Assembly (NCBI GenBank): GCA_007922195.1
Contig: ML681994.1
Coordinates: 47,476,434 to 47,540,433 of the forward strand
Source: Podocnemis expansa
Lineage: Eukaryota; Chordata; Testudines; Podocnemididae
DNA length: 64,000 nt
Reading direction: 5' to 3'
Part shown: positions 1 through 11,100 of the stretch, in pieces
How the letters are laid out: each line of letters opens with the position of its first letter
How positions within the stretch are numbered: the first letter of the stretch is position 1
The notes under the pieces: generated by a model
What the model was told of the DNA's origin: nothing
The model's database searches: none
The model's input: the letters and a program-made list of their open reading frames with translations, nothing else
Made by a program: the position numbers and the translations under genes

Positions 1-174
1 TTGACGGGCACTGCCAATGGGGCCTGTGCCCCAAGCCCTGCGGAGCATCCTGCTCTGTTCCACCCACTTTACAGGGGCCCTTTTCACAGAGTTAGGGGAG
101 CATATGGGCTGGAGAGTGGGCCTGGCTACTTGAGCAGTCACTCCATCTGCAGCAGGGCTGAGGTAGGTCAGAAG

Positions 175-682
175 CAATGTTCTCCTTAAGTTGCATGGCT
201 GCACAGCCCCCGGGGCTGCCTGGCACAGGGAAGGCTGCCAGCCGTGCGGGGAGAGACACTCTGAGCTGAGAGTTTTTAAAACTCCCGCTCAGAGTCAGCT
301 CTCACTGAGCCTGCACGGCCTCTCTGCACAGGCTCAGTGAGAGCTCCCCTGGCTGCGCTGCTCCAGCAGCCAGGGAAGGGGGCCCTAACTGCCCCCCCAA
401 CTCCCAGGGAAGGGGGGAAACAGGGGCCGGAGGCTGCTCTGCCCGCCCGGCCTCATCACAGTAGAGAGGCGCAGCCAGCCCAGCCGGCCACACCTCCCTG
501 GGAATAGAGGGGGCTGGCACTGAGCACCAGAGTGCGGGGTCAGGACCCTGGAGCGGCCCGACCCACCGCCAAAGAGTTTTGGCCACTTTGCCCTCCCTCC
601 CCCCTCCTTCAGCCCCACGGGGGGCCCGCACACTAAGCAACACATGTTGTTCAGTTGTGTCGGCCCCTTAGCGGGGACGTTG
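175..682. mobile_element. Possible hAT-like non-autonomous element
   Basis: CAATGTTCTCCTTAAG at 175-190 matches 13 of 16 bases of the terminal repeat of the hAT-like element at 53859. A weaker inverted partner is at 667-682. The internal GAGTTTTTAAAACTCC block is shared by both. No 8-bp flanking duplication is seen, so the right end is uncertain. Confidence 0.35.
299..347. repeat. Inverted repeat, 17-bp arms
   Basis: AGCTCTCACTGAGCCTG and its exact reverse complement flank a short spacer (CACGGCCTCTCTGCA). It lies inside the possible hAT-like element and may be its subterminal hairpin. Confidence 0.7.
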
Positions 683-1369
683 GCCACTCTGTCCCCAGAG
701 ATGGGGTGGGGCAGGGATGCAGTCTAGCAGTGCAGCTAGCACGCTGTGGTTTTGGCGTATTCCAAGAGTGGGGTGGACTGGATGGCACAGGCTGGCAGTG
801 CTATGGGCTAACAAGCCTCCCCTTTGCTGAGGGATTGAGCCCTAAAATTCCAGGGCCCCAGCCTAAGATGGGATCCACTAGCCTTGGGCACCACCAGCTT
901 GTGCTGCCTCACTAAAACACCAGTCTAGCCCACCCTTCGGCAGAGCCAGGACTGGAGCACACTGCCTCACAACACCAGCCTGCCCCTGAGCGGCAGTCCC
1001 AACTGCCCTCCTGTTGGGGAAGGGGTGGCTGATGGAGTGGCCAGCCACACCCTCTGGCCTGCCCCACCCTCCTTGCTGGGGACAGAGCAGCTCCCGAAGT
1101 GTCCTGTCCTGCTCCCTGCCCCTCCAGGGATCGTGGCCTGGATCTTTCTTCCCCCTTAAATTAATGTCCCTGGCTTAGATGCTGAAGCTAGGCAAAGTCA
1201 TACTAGCAGTGAAGTACATGTTTTTAATAGTGAGAATAATTAAACCTTGGAACAATATACCTCATGATGTGGTGGATTCTCCATCATTTTAAGTTTTATA
1301 GCAAACGTATATCCTTCTAAAAGATATGTGACAGCACAAAGAGAAGCTATGGGCTTGACACAGATATTA

Positions 1370-1460
1370 TTAGGTGAAATGCTGTGGACTGGGCTACACA
1401 TAAGATCAGGTTAGAATATCAAAATGGAGCCTTTTGGCCTTAAAATCTCTGAGCCTATGA
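1370..1460 (+). mobile_element. Degraded CR1/SINE 3' end
   Basis: The segment ends in GGAGCCTTTTGGCCTTAAAATCTCTGAGCCTATGAG. This resembles the CR1-type 3' terminus (TGGTCCCTTCTGGCCTTAAAATCTATGAATC) common in sauropsids. It is short and diverged. Confidence 0.45.
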
Positions 1461-1695
1461 GTATTAAAATATAATGGGCCAGATCATTAGCAAGTGTAAT
1501 CAGCATAGCTATATTGTGCACTAACCACCACTGACTCCAGTGAAACAGCAAAGATTTACTTCAGTTGGGGCTATATGTCTAAAATCTTATACACGCTTGC
1601 ATCAATTGTACTCTGATGTTGTACTGTTGAAACCAGTAGTGTTGCACTTCAGCAGAACTGGTGGTGAATCAGCAAAAGTAGTGAATCAGCACCGT

Positions 1696-2372
1696 AGAAA
1701 AGGACCTGGGGGTGCTGGTGGATGGGAAGCTGGATATGAGTCAGCAGTGTGCTCTTGCGGCCAAAAAGGCCAATGGCATACTGGGCTGCATCAGAAGCAG
1801 CATTGCCAGCAGACTGAGGGATGTGATCATTCCCCTCTATTTGGCACGGGTGAGGCCACATCTGGAATACTGTGTCCAGTTTTGGGCTCCCCACTACAAA
1901 AAGGACATGGACAAATTAGAAACAGTCCAGCGGAGGGCAACAAAAATGATCAAAGGCCTGGAGCACAAGACCTATGAAGAAAGACTGCAGGAACTAGGCT
2001 TATTTAGCCTGCGGAAGAGAAGACTGAGGGGGGATTTGATAGCAAACTTCAACTACCTGAAGGGATGCTCTAAGGAAGATGGAGCTCGGCTGTTCTCAGT
2101 AGTAACACAGGATAGAACAAGGAGCAATGGTTTCAAGTTACAGCTGGGGAGGTCCAGGCTGGATATTGGGAAAAACTTTCTTATTAGGAGGATGGTAAAG
2201 CACTGGAATGGGCTACCTAGGGAGGTGGTTGAATCTTCATCTTTGGAGCTGTTTAAGGCCCGGCTGGGTAAAACTCTGGCTGGAATAATTTAGTGGGAGT
2301 GGTCCTGCTTTTTTGGCAGGGGGTTGGACTAGATGACCTCATGAGGTCCCGTCCAACCCTATGGTTCTATGA
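1696..2372 (+). mobile_element. CR1 LINE, 3' end of reverse-transcriptase ORF2
   Basis: An open frame from about 1712 to 2293 translates to the C-terminal part of CR1 ORF2. It has [39 protein letters not shown], and the ending [15 protein letters not shown]...FKARLGK. The CR1 3' terminus follows (GGGTTGGACTAGATGACCTC... to TTCTATGAT). It is 5'-truncated, which is typical. The frame is nearly intact, so this is one of the younger insertions here. Confidence 0.92.
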
Positions 2373-2714
2373 TCACTGGACGTAGACAGAATACATGCTT
2401 TTGTTCTTCTAAAGATCAGTTATGAAGGATATATAGAATATTACTTCCATTTGTCATTTTGTTTATACACTTTATCTTTGACATACAATCCAATCATTTG
2501 GTATTCCTGATTGCAAAGACACCAGATTGCACTTTCAATAAATAATTCCACTTTAATGGCAAAGTAATAATTTAGACAGATACAGTGTGCACACCTGCAA
2601 AAAAATATATGCAAGCTGGTTTACAAGCTAGAGGAACAATAAACCAATAAAAAATACATCATCCAGTTAAGTTCGATGACACCAAATACTTATTATTAGG
2701 GCTTTACAAAGACT
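2373..2714. other. AT-rich intergenic sequence
   Basis: Sequence between the CR1 end and the inferred NAV3 RNA 3' end. I see nothing else in it. Confidence 0.4.
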
Positions 2715-2732
2715 ACAAAACTTTTCAGATGA

Positions 2733-2738
2733 TTTATT
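2733..2738 (-). terminator. NAV3: Poly(A) signal AATAAA, NAV3
   Basis: The minus strand reads GTGAAATAAATCATC, with GT/T-rich sequence (GTTTTGTAGTCTTTG) starting about 15 nt later. This is the expected order for a vertebrate cleavage site, putting the RNA 3' end near 2705-2722. Confidence 0.65.
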
Positions 2739-2752
2739 TCACTGTTTCTGTC

Positions 2753-2760
2753 TATTTACA
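2753..2760 (-). promoter_or_regulatory. Pumilio-type element TGTAAATA
   Basis: An exact TGTANATA match on the sense strand of the 3'UTR lies just upstream of the poly(A) signal. A second copy is at 3665-3672. Function is inferred from the known PUM consensus. Confidence 0.4.
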
Positions 2761-3664
2761 TGATATGTTACATCAAAAATGTACAAAATATAAAATGTAT
2801 ACAGACAAATGTTTCACAAACAATTTTTAAGTTGTAAACTAGGTGGACTCACTGAGATGTATTGCAGAAATTTTTGTATATGGTAATATTGTGTGTGTTT
2901 GTCAAACATGGCAGGAAAAGGTTTGCAGATTTGTTCAGACCACACATGTAATAAAGAGCAGATGGTCTTTTAGTCAGCTATCAGATGCACATGCTGATGT
3001 GTTGCAATAGAAACTGATCTAAATCTGGGGCCCCAAATCAGTTTGACTAAATTCTACATGCATAAAATAAATTAGAATTTGTTCTAGGGCAATAGCACCG
3101 TGTAGGGACCGCTTGATTCAGTGATGCAGCTCGGAACCATTGAAAACTGCACTGATTTCTTTGTTTTATAGCAAGTGACCACAGGATGGCCACAAAGAGT
3201 TAGTAGCACCAATTATACATCCTGAAGATAACATCCATTTAAGTGTACAGTACATATACACAATGCCATAGCCCTTGGATAATTTTTGAAAAGTGATTTT
3301 AACCAGTTGTCTCTTGAGGCAGTAGCATTTCCAATTATTCTGACCAGTTTTCATGCAATCTTTTTTGTAGCCTGCCATGACAGATGCACTTCAAATTTCA
3401 TTTCCACCCCTCCCCCCCAAAATGTATTGGATTAATATACAAATTGAAACATGCTCACTTTAGCATTGATAGCTCCTGCATAGTTATAACAACTATAAAT
3501 ACAGGACAAACACACCAGTTAAAAACAGCTTTTAAGGTCTGCATTCTGTATTTGTTTGCAACATTGAGGAAATCTCAGCAAGTAGAACATCTCTTAACAC
3601 TAACGGGATAAAATACATTTTCTATTTGTTTGTTTGTTTGCTTTGATTTGTGCAAGGCTTTTTA

Positions 3665-3672
3665 TATTTACA
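3665..3672 (-). promoter_or_regulatory. Pumilio-type element TGTAAATA
   Basis: Second exact TGTANATA match in the NAV3 3'UTR on the sense strand. Chance occurrence in AT-rich sequence is possible. Confidence 0.35.
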
Positions 3673-5009
3673 ATACCCACCCAGTAGACTGTGCAAAACC
3701 AACCCACTTTTACAGTATAAACTTTTCCTCTTCCACAGTGGACATCACTGCTTCAGTGTTCTTTAATGCTGAATTTTTCATGTATAACAATAACAATCAA
3801 AACAACATGCTTAAAACTAGAAAAAAGAAAAAAGAAAAATAAACAAATGTTTGTGCTCATGCTGCATCAAGTGAATCCAGCTCTGCTGGATAAGAATTTG
3901 AAACATCTGTCTTTCAAAAAACTCCATTCCACAGGACTGAATGGATCTGAATCAACTTTCAGATGAGAGTGGATGTGGATTCTGGGTTCCTTGTACATTT
4001 CTGAGGGCAAGCAGAGCAATCTATTCACAAGATAAAAATACTGTATAGGACTGTCCTTTCTCCTATCCATTTCTTAAAAAATCATGATATACAGAAATGA
4101 GGCTACTGTGTTAACTGACGTTTTTTCGTTAGTAAATGAAAAAACAGTGTAAATTACCAATGGTTTAGGAATTAAACCAATTGTAAAACTGTTCTATAAA
4201 TCTGTTTTAAGGCAGTGAAACAGCACCATAGGAAATGTTCCTTCTCCCACTGAAAAGGCTCAAACAAACAAAGCCCTAAAAAAGCCTTTCACCAGTGTTG
4301 GCTAATAATTGATATAAAACTGTAAAGGAGTGGGCAGGTGGTTCAAAAGACCTGTGTGGTAAAAACAACTTTATAAAATCAGTGACTTGTACACTAAAAA
4401 CTTGATGGGAAGTGTCACTGTGACCATGGCAATTAAGAGTTAAATTGGCACTTATCCAGCATATCACAGTAGTGTTTTCTGGTGATAGCACAATACTGTT
4501 TGTGCTTATTGAGTTATGATCATCCTCTTGGATACATTTTGGAATGGGCAGTAGTGTAAACACAAACACTACCGTAGTCCTGTGACCAGCACCATGTGGC
4601 ACAACAGAGGTTAGAAGAGGGTCAGAACACTGCAGTGCAAAGGCAGCACCTCAGAGTAAAGGAAACAAAAAAACCAAAACGTTTGCATCGTAAACTTTTA
4701 GAGAGGAAAAACGAAAAAAAAGTTCCAGTTTGGCTAACACATGTGCAATCTGCTTAGTTGCCCTCCATTTAGGGCCCTTTCCAGTTGATTAATGGAGTCT
4801 CATTTGGCTCCACTGACATTGAAATGCCTTGGAAAATAAACTAATTCAAGCTTTCCACTTCAATTTTAATTCCTGACTTTGCAGAGGTAAGTCTCCTGCC
4901 TACCTACAACACACTGCTCTTGTTCAGGGACCTCTGTGTGCTGCTTTAATCCTGGCAGTAGTTAGTGGAAACAGATTTTACCATAATCCTCCACCCAGGT
5001 TTGTCCTCT

Positions 5010-5129
5010 CTAGAGAGTTGACTCAAGAGATGAATCCAAAATGTCGTCATGGTGGCTGGTGCTATCACTGTCACAGCTTTGTGCACTCGAGTAATTGGCT
5101 GCTTCTTGGAGCCTCATTAGCATATTCAT
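5010..5129 (-). CDS. NAV3: NAV3 last coding exon and stop
   Basis: The coding part is 39 codons plus TAG. It begins MNMLMRLQEAANYSS and ends with the family signature DILDSSLESTL. The stop is at 5010-5012 and the exon continues into the 3'UTR. The acceptor is CCTTTTTCAG. The TSHHDD spelling favours NAV3 over NAV2. Confidence 0.97.
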   Translation of the reverse strand: MNMLMRLQEAANYSSAQSCDSDSTSHHDDILDSSLESTL

Positions 5130-8100
5130 CTGAAAAAGGAGGTAAGGAAATATTTATGTAATCACTGTAGCATTTAATGCTGCAGAGGTTATGTCAAAAA
5201 TTAATTAAACTGCTCTGTTGTATGCAGTGTGCTGGTACCCAGAGTGAAAGGAAGGGCAAAATGATTTCAGAAAGGCAAAAAATATCAGTAGTGCCTCTTC
5301 AGGGCCATCCCTTTCCCAGCCTCCTGTGATTTAAATAAAAGTGTGAGTGTAAAAGGTCTAATAAGCCATACTCTGCCTAATAACTCTCCAGTTTAGTAGT
5401 GTAAATGGCTGCAGCGGCAATAGAGAGAGGAAAAAGAAACAGTGTCACAGATGGACATCTGGGCCCATATTTGGAGACAGTGAAGCCTCCACTAATGTTT
5501 TGGCTGGTGTAGGCTGAATAAATTGCAAAAGCAACTGCAAACAGGACCACAAACACACATCCTCTGAGAGAGAGTGTGGGGAAGGGGAGGGTGAAGCTGG
5601 ACTGAAGCCAGTTGCTTCATACAAGAGCACCATCTGCTGCTCAGGAGCTGACCTCAGCAAAAGGAACAGTCACAGAAAACAGCAGACCATATAGTCCAGA
5701 GGAAAGAGGAAGCATAAACATAATTCATTTTGGGATTATTTGGGGATTGTTGGAGCCTGTAGTGCATCTGATAAGTCATCAGAAGACAAACGTCTGTCCT
5801 AGAAAATTGCTCAGATTCTTGACAAGCTTTGTATAATAATGATAATGATTTTATCATTAAAAGCAGCACACATGCCCACATGCTCAGAACACTCAGCAAC
5901 ATTAATTTTAGGACAGTGACATAAGGTTTCTTGTAACAAAAATATGCAATGGCAGGTATGAAGGAAGGAAGGTATTTTATTTGTGTGAAACCCTTTTCAT
6001 ATTTGCTCAGGAATCATTGGTTGTCTGTAGTTTTATGGCTACACCATTTACAGATAATTCTGTAAACTTTGAACATGGTATTCGGGATACGATGAAGAAA
6101 CTTTAAGCTCCAAAATTAATATGTGTATTATACACCACATTTATGAGACAAATACCGTATGGGCACATCTACAAGGCCCTTTTATTTCGAAATAACACCC
6201 ATTATTTCAAAATAAAAAAAATTCAGTCTACATGACGTTCCCTTATTTCGAAAGGACGGACCTCGTCCTTTCGAAATAAGGATCATCCTTTTGGAAAAGT
6301 AAAACCTACCCCCCCCCCCAAAACGACTGTTATTTCGAAACGGATGTTTTGAAATAACGCCTTTAGACCCATTGTTTCGGAACAACACTGTTGTTTCGAA
6401 ACAATGGTTTGAAACAGCGGACCCGCTGGCGTTATTTCGAAACACCCGTTTCGAAATAACGGTCATTTCGATCCCACGGTTTCCCTTATTTCGAAAGGAG
6501 CCCTTTCGAAATAAGGGCTTTATTTCGAAATCGGTCCTTTCGAAAGGACCGATTTCGAAATAAACCTGTGTGTGTAGATGTGCCCTATGTGTGTTAGTGT
6601 TGTATTGCATAATGAGACAACTACTCTCGTGTGTATTAAGACAAATTCTGAAATGCCTTGTTAGCTCATGCAGCTTCAGTGAACTTGATTCTTCACCACT
6701 AAAGGCAGCATCAACCCTCCCACTGGCCTCATGGCACAGAACCAAGCCTATATTCAGTGAAGATGCCACAACCTTTTGCAACATGGGGGACCAGGGAGGG
6801 TCCAGACAGCAAAGGTTTGTTTAGGTGGGACACAACTTGTGCATGGCAATGGAGGCCACCTAAGCATTTCTGAACATGGCTACCTGGAGGGAAAAATGGA
6901 TGTGCTAGTAGCATGGCCAGGAGGTTCACTCACAGTGCAAATCCTAAATAGGCCAGTGGCCACTTCTGTGTATGTGAGGGTGGGAAAATAATAGTTCTTT
7001 AGCATGGCTGATATAATATGCCTTTAGCGTAGATATAATTGTAAGCCCAAATGTCAATGGGCATATTTAAATAAAGCAATGCATTACATGTGTTGTCTGA
7101 TAATGATTTTGACTGTCTTTTCTCCCCAGATATAGTAACTAATGATGCAACAATAAGTCATCCACAGATGTTCCTATGAACGGAAGTTAAATTCTCAGTT
7201 CTCCTACTGTGTGCAAGAGACCTTGAGCAAGTCACTTACTTTCAGTTTTGCAGTTCCCATCTGTAAAATGGAGGTAGTATCTACTAACTTTACAGGGTGT
7301 TTTGAGAAGCAATAGAGTCATATGTATGAATTGCTCAGCTTGTACAATGATGAGGATCATACAAATACCTAGACAGATGGCAAATAAATTCAATCATGTT
7401 TCTGAGATTTTAAAATTGTAAAATAAAAGTGGTTGATGTTTTCTAATCTGATATGTTCTCCTGCTTTTTCTTCTTCTTTCTTTATAAATTTTTAAATTAT
7501 GCCTAAATATATGATGGACAAGTTAACTGGTGTATGTTTTACATTCCAAATTCCTTGGGTGAAACACACACTATTAAGGTAAAATGAAAGGGTTTTATTC
7601 TTACCAAGGGATCCCCTTCTGGGTCACTTTGTGGAATGTGCTTTGAGGTCGTTCCTTCTTGTGCGGATGCGTAGCCCTCATACCCAACGTCTTCTGGTCT
7701 TAACTGAAGTAGTGATGGCCATTCATGTTGCAGAGTTGCAGAGCTCCACGGGTAAGTATCCACCACCCACTTTGAGGGATCCTCCCATGGTGCTCTTTTA
7801 CCATACATCTAAAATGATGGATAGTATGCATTTAGTTACTATACTGTGTGGTTTTCAATGTTACTGTTTATAAGACCTGGCAAATGAAATCAAAGACATC
7901 TAAACAATTTTTGCAGCTGAGCCTATATTAATTGTTGGGTCAGGCTTTCAAAAGTGCTTAGTTTCTACAGTGCTGGCTCAAAGTTGGAAAGATCCCCTTA
8001 TTTATAGGCACCTAAGTGAAATGGCCTCATAGTCAAAAGCGTTTCACACTTAGCAACCCCCAATGTGAACGAAAACAAAATGAGAACAATAAAAGTTACA

Positions 8101-11100
8101 AGTTTTGAAAAAATGTGTAGTGGAACTATGGGAAAGGAGAGAGAAACTTCAGAAGACATATGTAAATTCTCCATCTTCAAGCAGCTGACAAAATTAGATA
8201 TTCTCCCACAAAAGCTCACATGATAAATAAATTTGTTTGTCTTTAAAAATACAAACTCATTTAGTGACACTATTTTCACTCATCTTACAAAAAAAAAGGG
8301 GGGGGCGTAAAAAATAGAAATGGAGAGGTTCCATAGATAGCTGGTATAGGGAAGTCATAACAGAACAACAGCCAAGCCTCTTTAACCTTAAGAAGTGAGC
8401 ACTTTCAGTAGGTTAAGAGAAGAAATTCATCTACTTCCTTTTATCTTCATCTTACTCAGAGAGTCACCTTTTCTCTAAGAGTCAGAATGATCTTTCCTGG
8501 ACTCTGATTATCTTGGTCTTTTTGTTTCTTCTAAGAATGTTTCTTTTCTGTTTAGTATAGGCCCAACAGTAGGCAAAAAAATGAAAGCAAGTTTGCAGGA
8601 CTGCATATTATTTTTATGTTATTGTTAAACAATTCAGGGTGTTGAAGAATTGGGCTGCTTTGTCGCAAACTAATATTTTCTCTGCACACTGTCAATATAT
8701 GCTCTAGAATTTGTTTTTATTTAAAAAAGTCTGTAGCCCTCATGATTGTGAAAATGACTCCTGTTGTTTTCAAGTTTATTTTTGTTTTAACTCTACTTCC
8801 GAAAGAGGCCAGTTGAAATGTTAACTATTTCATTGCTTAGCACGGTACATAAGAAACAAAAATTTCATTGCTTATTAAGATTCATAAGAAACAATCATAA
8901 TATGAAGATGACTCATTCTAATAGCTCAGGTGTGTGAAACTTGGCATATGGGCCAAGAATAGAGAATACAACTGTATTTTTTCCTCTTTGGGTCTAAATA
9001 AACCCCACTAATCTCAGCATGACTGTGCCTTTCAGATGTTCAGCACATTGTCTTAGTTGGTGCAAGTGATCTTAGGAAAGAGAGAGATCCTTCAATCATT
9101 GTAAGATTTTAAACCTCACTCTGTGAAGCAGTAATTTCAGTGCATGTTAGCTGTATCACTAGCTGATTTTTTGGCAAAAGTTACTTTCCATGCCATGTCG
9201 TTTGCAGTATTTCTGTAGCCATGTTGGCCCTACGATTTTAATGAAACAAGGTAGATGAGGTAATATCTTTCATTATATTAAGTTCTGTTGGTGAAAGAGA
9301 GTTGCTTTCAAGCTACACAGACCTCTTCAGAATTTAATTCTTCAGAGCTCTGTGTAGCTAAAAAGGTTGTATTTTTCACTGACAAAACTTGGTCCAATGA
9401 AAGACATTAGTTCACCCTGTTGGTCTTTCTATACCATGCCAAGTTGTAGTGAGCAAAAAGAAAGAAAAGGAAAGGGTCCAAATGGAACAAGGAAAAAAAA
9501 ATAGGTGACAAGCAATTCATTTCAGGATGCAGGGTTGCTACAAGAATGTGGAAGGAAAAGGGAATAATTAGGATCACAGAGGAAAAACAGTAAAGCAAAA
9601 ATGTCAGTAGAGAGAAACCAAATGAATAACAAGACAAAAGAGAGCCAGATACTTATGTCCACAAAGACTTGATGAACCATGCTTTAAACTGGCTGGAGAA
9701 GGCCAATGGAAAATTATTCCAGCACAGGGGACCTGCCTCCTGCAACTGTCCTCCATACCCCAGAAGCATTATGCTAGGGGGAAGGTATGAATGGGAAAGG
9801 AAGGGGTATGATAGGTGTTTCTTCTGTGCCTGGTCCTCATCTGATACAAGATATTTGAGGTCTTTCCACTGTGTGGGCCTCACTTGCAATGGGCATGAGT
9901 GACCCTGAATCAAGGAGCAACAACCAGCTCTCTGCAACCCTCCTCCTCACTGTGTACAAGTGAAGAGAAGAGTGGGAGCACAGACCCCCTTTCACAGACA
10001 AGCAAGATCTCAAGAAAAGGCAACCATACATCTGGAAGTGTAAAAGAAGGCCGGCACTTACTTCTAGAATTTGTATCCCCCCCGCTTTTTTTTTTTTGTC
10101 AGTGTGGGATGGTTTATCACTCTAAAACATTACTGAAATGTACCCTGGAAAAAGCCTACAAAAAGTATGCTTTTTATTTTGAAGCAAGATACAGTGTTTC
10201 TACCTACATACCTGAAGTCCCTCTCTCACAGCCTCCAGAAGATATGGCACCAAGGAATAGTTCCAAAGGTCTGTAAACCACACTCTGGAGCCATCAACAT
10301 CCATGGGGCAGGGGAGAAAAAGGCGAGGACCTGAGAAGCAAAGTTTTTTTGTTAAGTGATACGAATTATGAGGGGAAAAAAATCACCAAAACATTTAAGG
10401 AAAGGTTACTACTGTGGCAAATTTGAATAAAGAAAACATTTATAGACCACTAAAATTATTGGGATGTATTGAGTTCAGTTTCATGTTATTAAAAAATTAG
10501 ACAGAGTAGTTCTCCCGTCTTTTCTAAGGTCTGGACTACACTTGAACACTTTTGTAGCATAGCGTTAGAGATGTGATATTTTGCCTGCATGTCTGTGCCA
10601 TTAGAAACCTTAATGAAGAGACAATTACACCAAGAGAAAAGTGCTTTTGTCTGTGTAGTTTATTTCACTTTGCTGAATCCAAATTAGCTGCATATATCAG
10701 AACAATCTTTTTATACTAATGTGACTGTGTCTAAAGTAACTATACTGAAGAGATAAGCAGGAAAGCTTTTAAGTGTGGACAAGGTCTTAGTGTGGAAATT
10801 CTTCGCACAAGTTGATTTTCCCATGGCAAACACTCTGCATGAATCTCTTCAGTATAGAACTCAGGATGGAAACCCCAGGAGAACAGACTTCCTCATAACA
10901 TTTACATTACTTCCATGTTTCACTCAGGTTGACAATACTACTATGAAGCATGTTTCCTATGGTGATTTAATGTTTTCAGTCTCATCTTAGACAAAGGTTT
11001 TACAAAGTCAATTCAACTTTCACAAACCTTATGAGTGATTCAAGGCTTTATCCTTACTTCATTCTGCTGGCTAAGAAAAGGCTAGCAAAGCAGTGCATTG

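Larger units (their letters stand above)
1..1150. other. GC-rich intergenic sequence downstream of NAV3
   Basis: GC-rich DNA on the 3' side of NAV3 with no protein-like ORF. It contains an inverted repeat at 299-347 and a possible hAT-like element from 175. The block GAGTTTTTAAAACTCC near 270-285 recurs near 54258-54273 inside another hAT-like element, so much of this stretch is probably repeat-derived. Confidence 0.5.
2715..5009 (-). other. NAV3: NAV3 3'UTR (approximate)
   Basis: About 2.3 kb of unique, AT-rich sequence follows the stop without a recognised mobile element, and it ends at a good poly(A) signal. ORFs here (for example around 4276-4602) have no protein-like pattern. The distal end is inferred from the signal and could differ by tens of bases, and further signals may be used. 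Confidence 0.65.
5130..7604 (-). other. NAV3: NAV3 intron (last)
   Basis: A 2.5-kb GT-AG intron. It holds the palindromic MITE at 6161-6585 and a MIR-like relic at 7195-7325. The rest is unrecognised AT-rich DNA. Confidence 0.85.
7809..10211 (-). other. NAV3: NAV3 intron
   Basis: A 2.4-kb intron with a diverged PLE-tail fragment (about 8181-8257) and the fold-back PLE-type insertion at 9196-9433. A homopolymer junction (A then G run) is at 8289-8306. Otherwise unrecognised. Confidence 0.85.

Noticed and set aside
4276..4602. 108-aa frame on the minus strand
   Set aside because: It falls inside the NAV3 3'UTR and shows no domain-like pattern.
7605..7808. Met at the exon start as a translation start
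   Set aside because: The exon joins in frame to the upstream exon (...EGLQ|MYGKR) through a clean acceptor, so the Met is internal.
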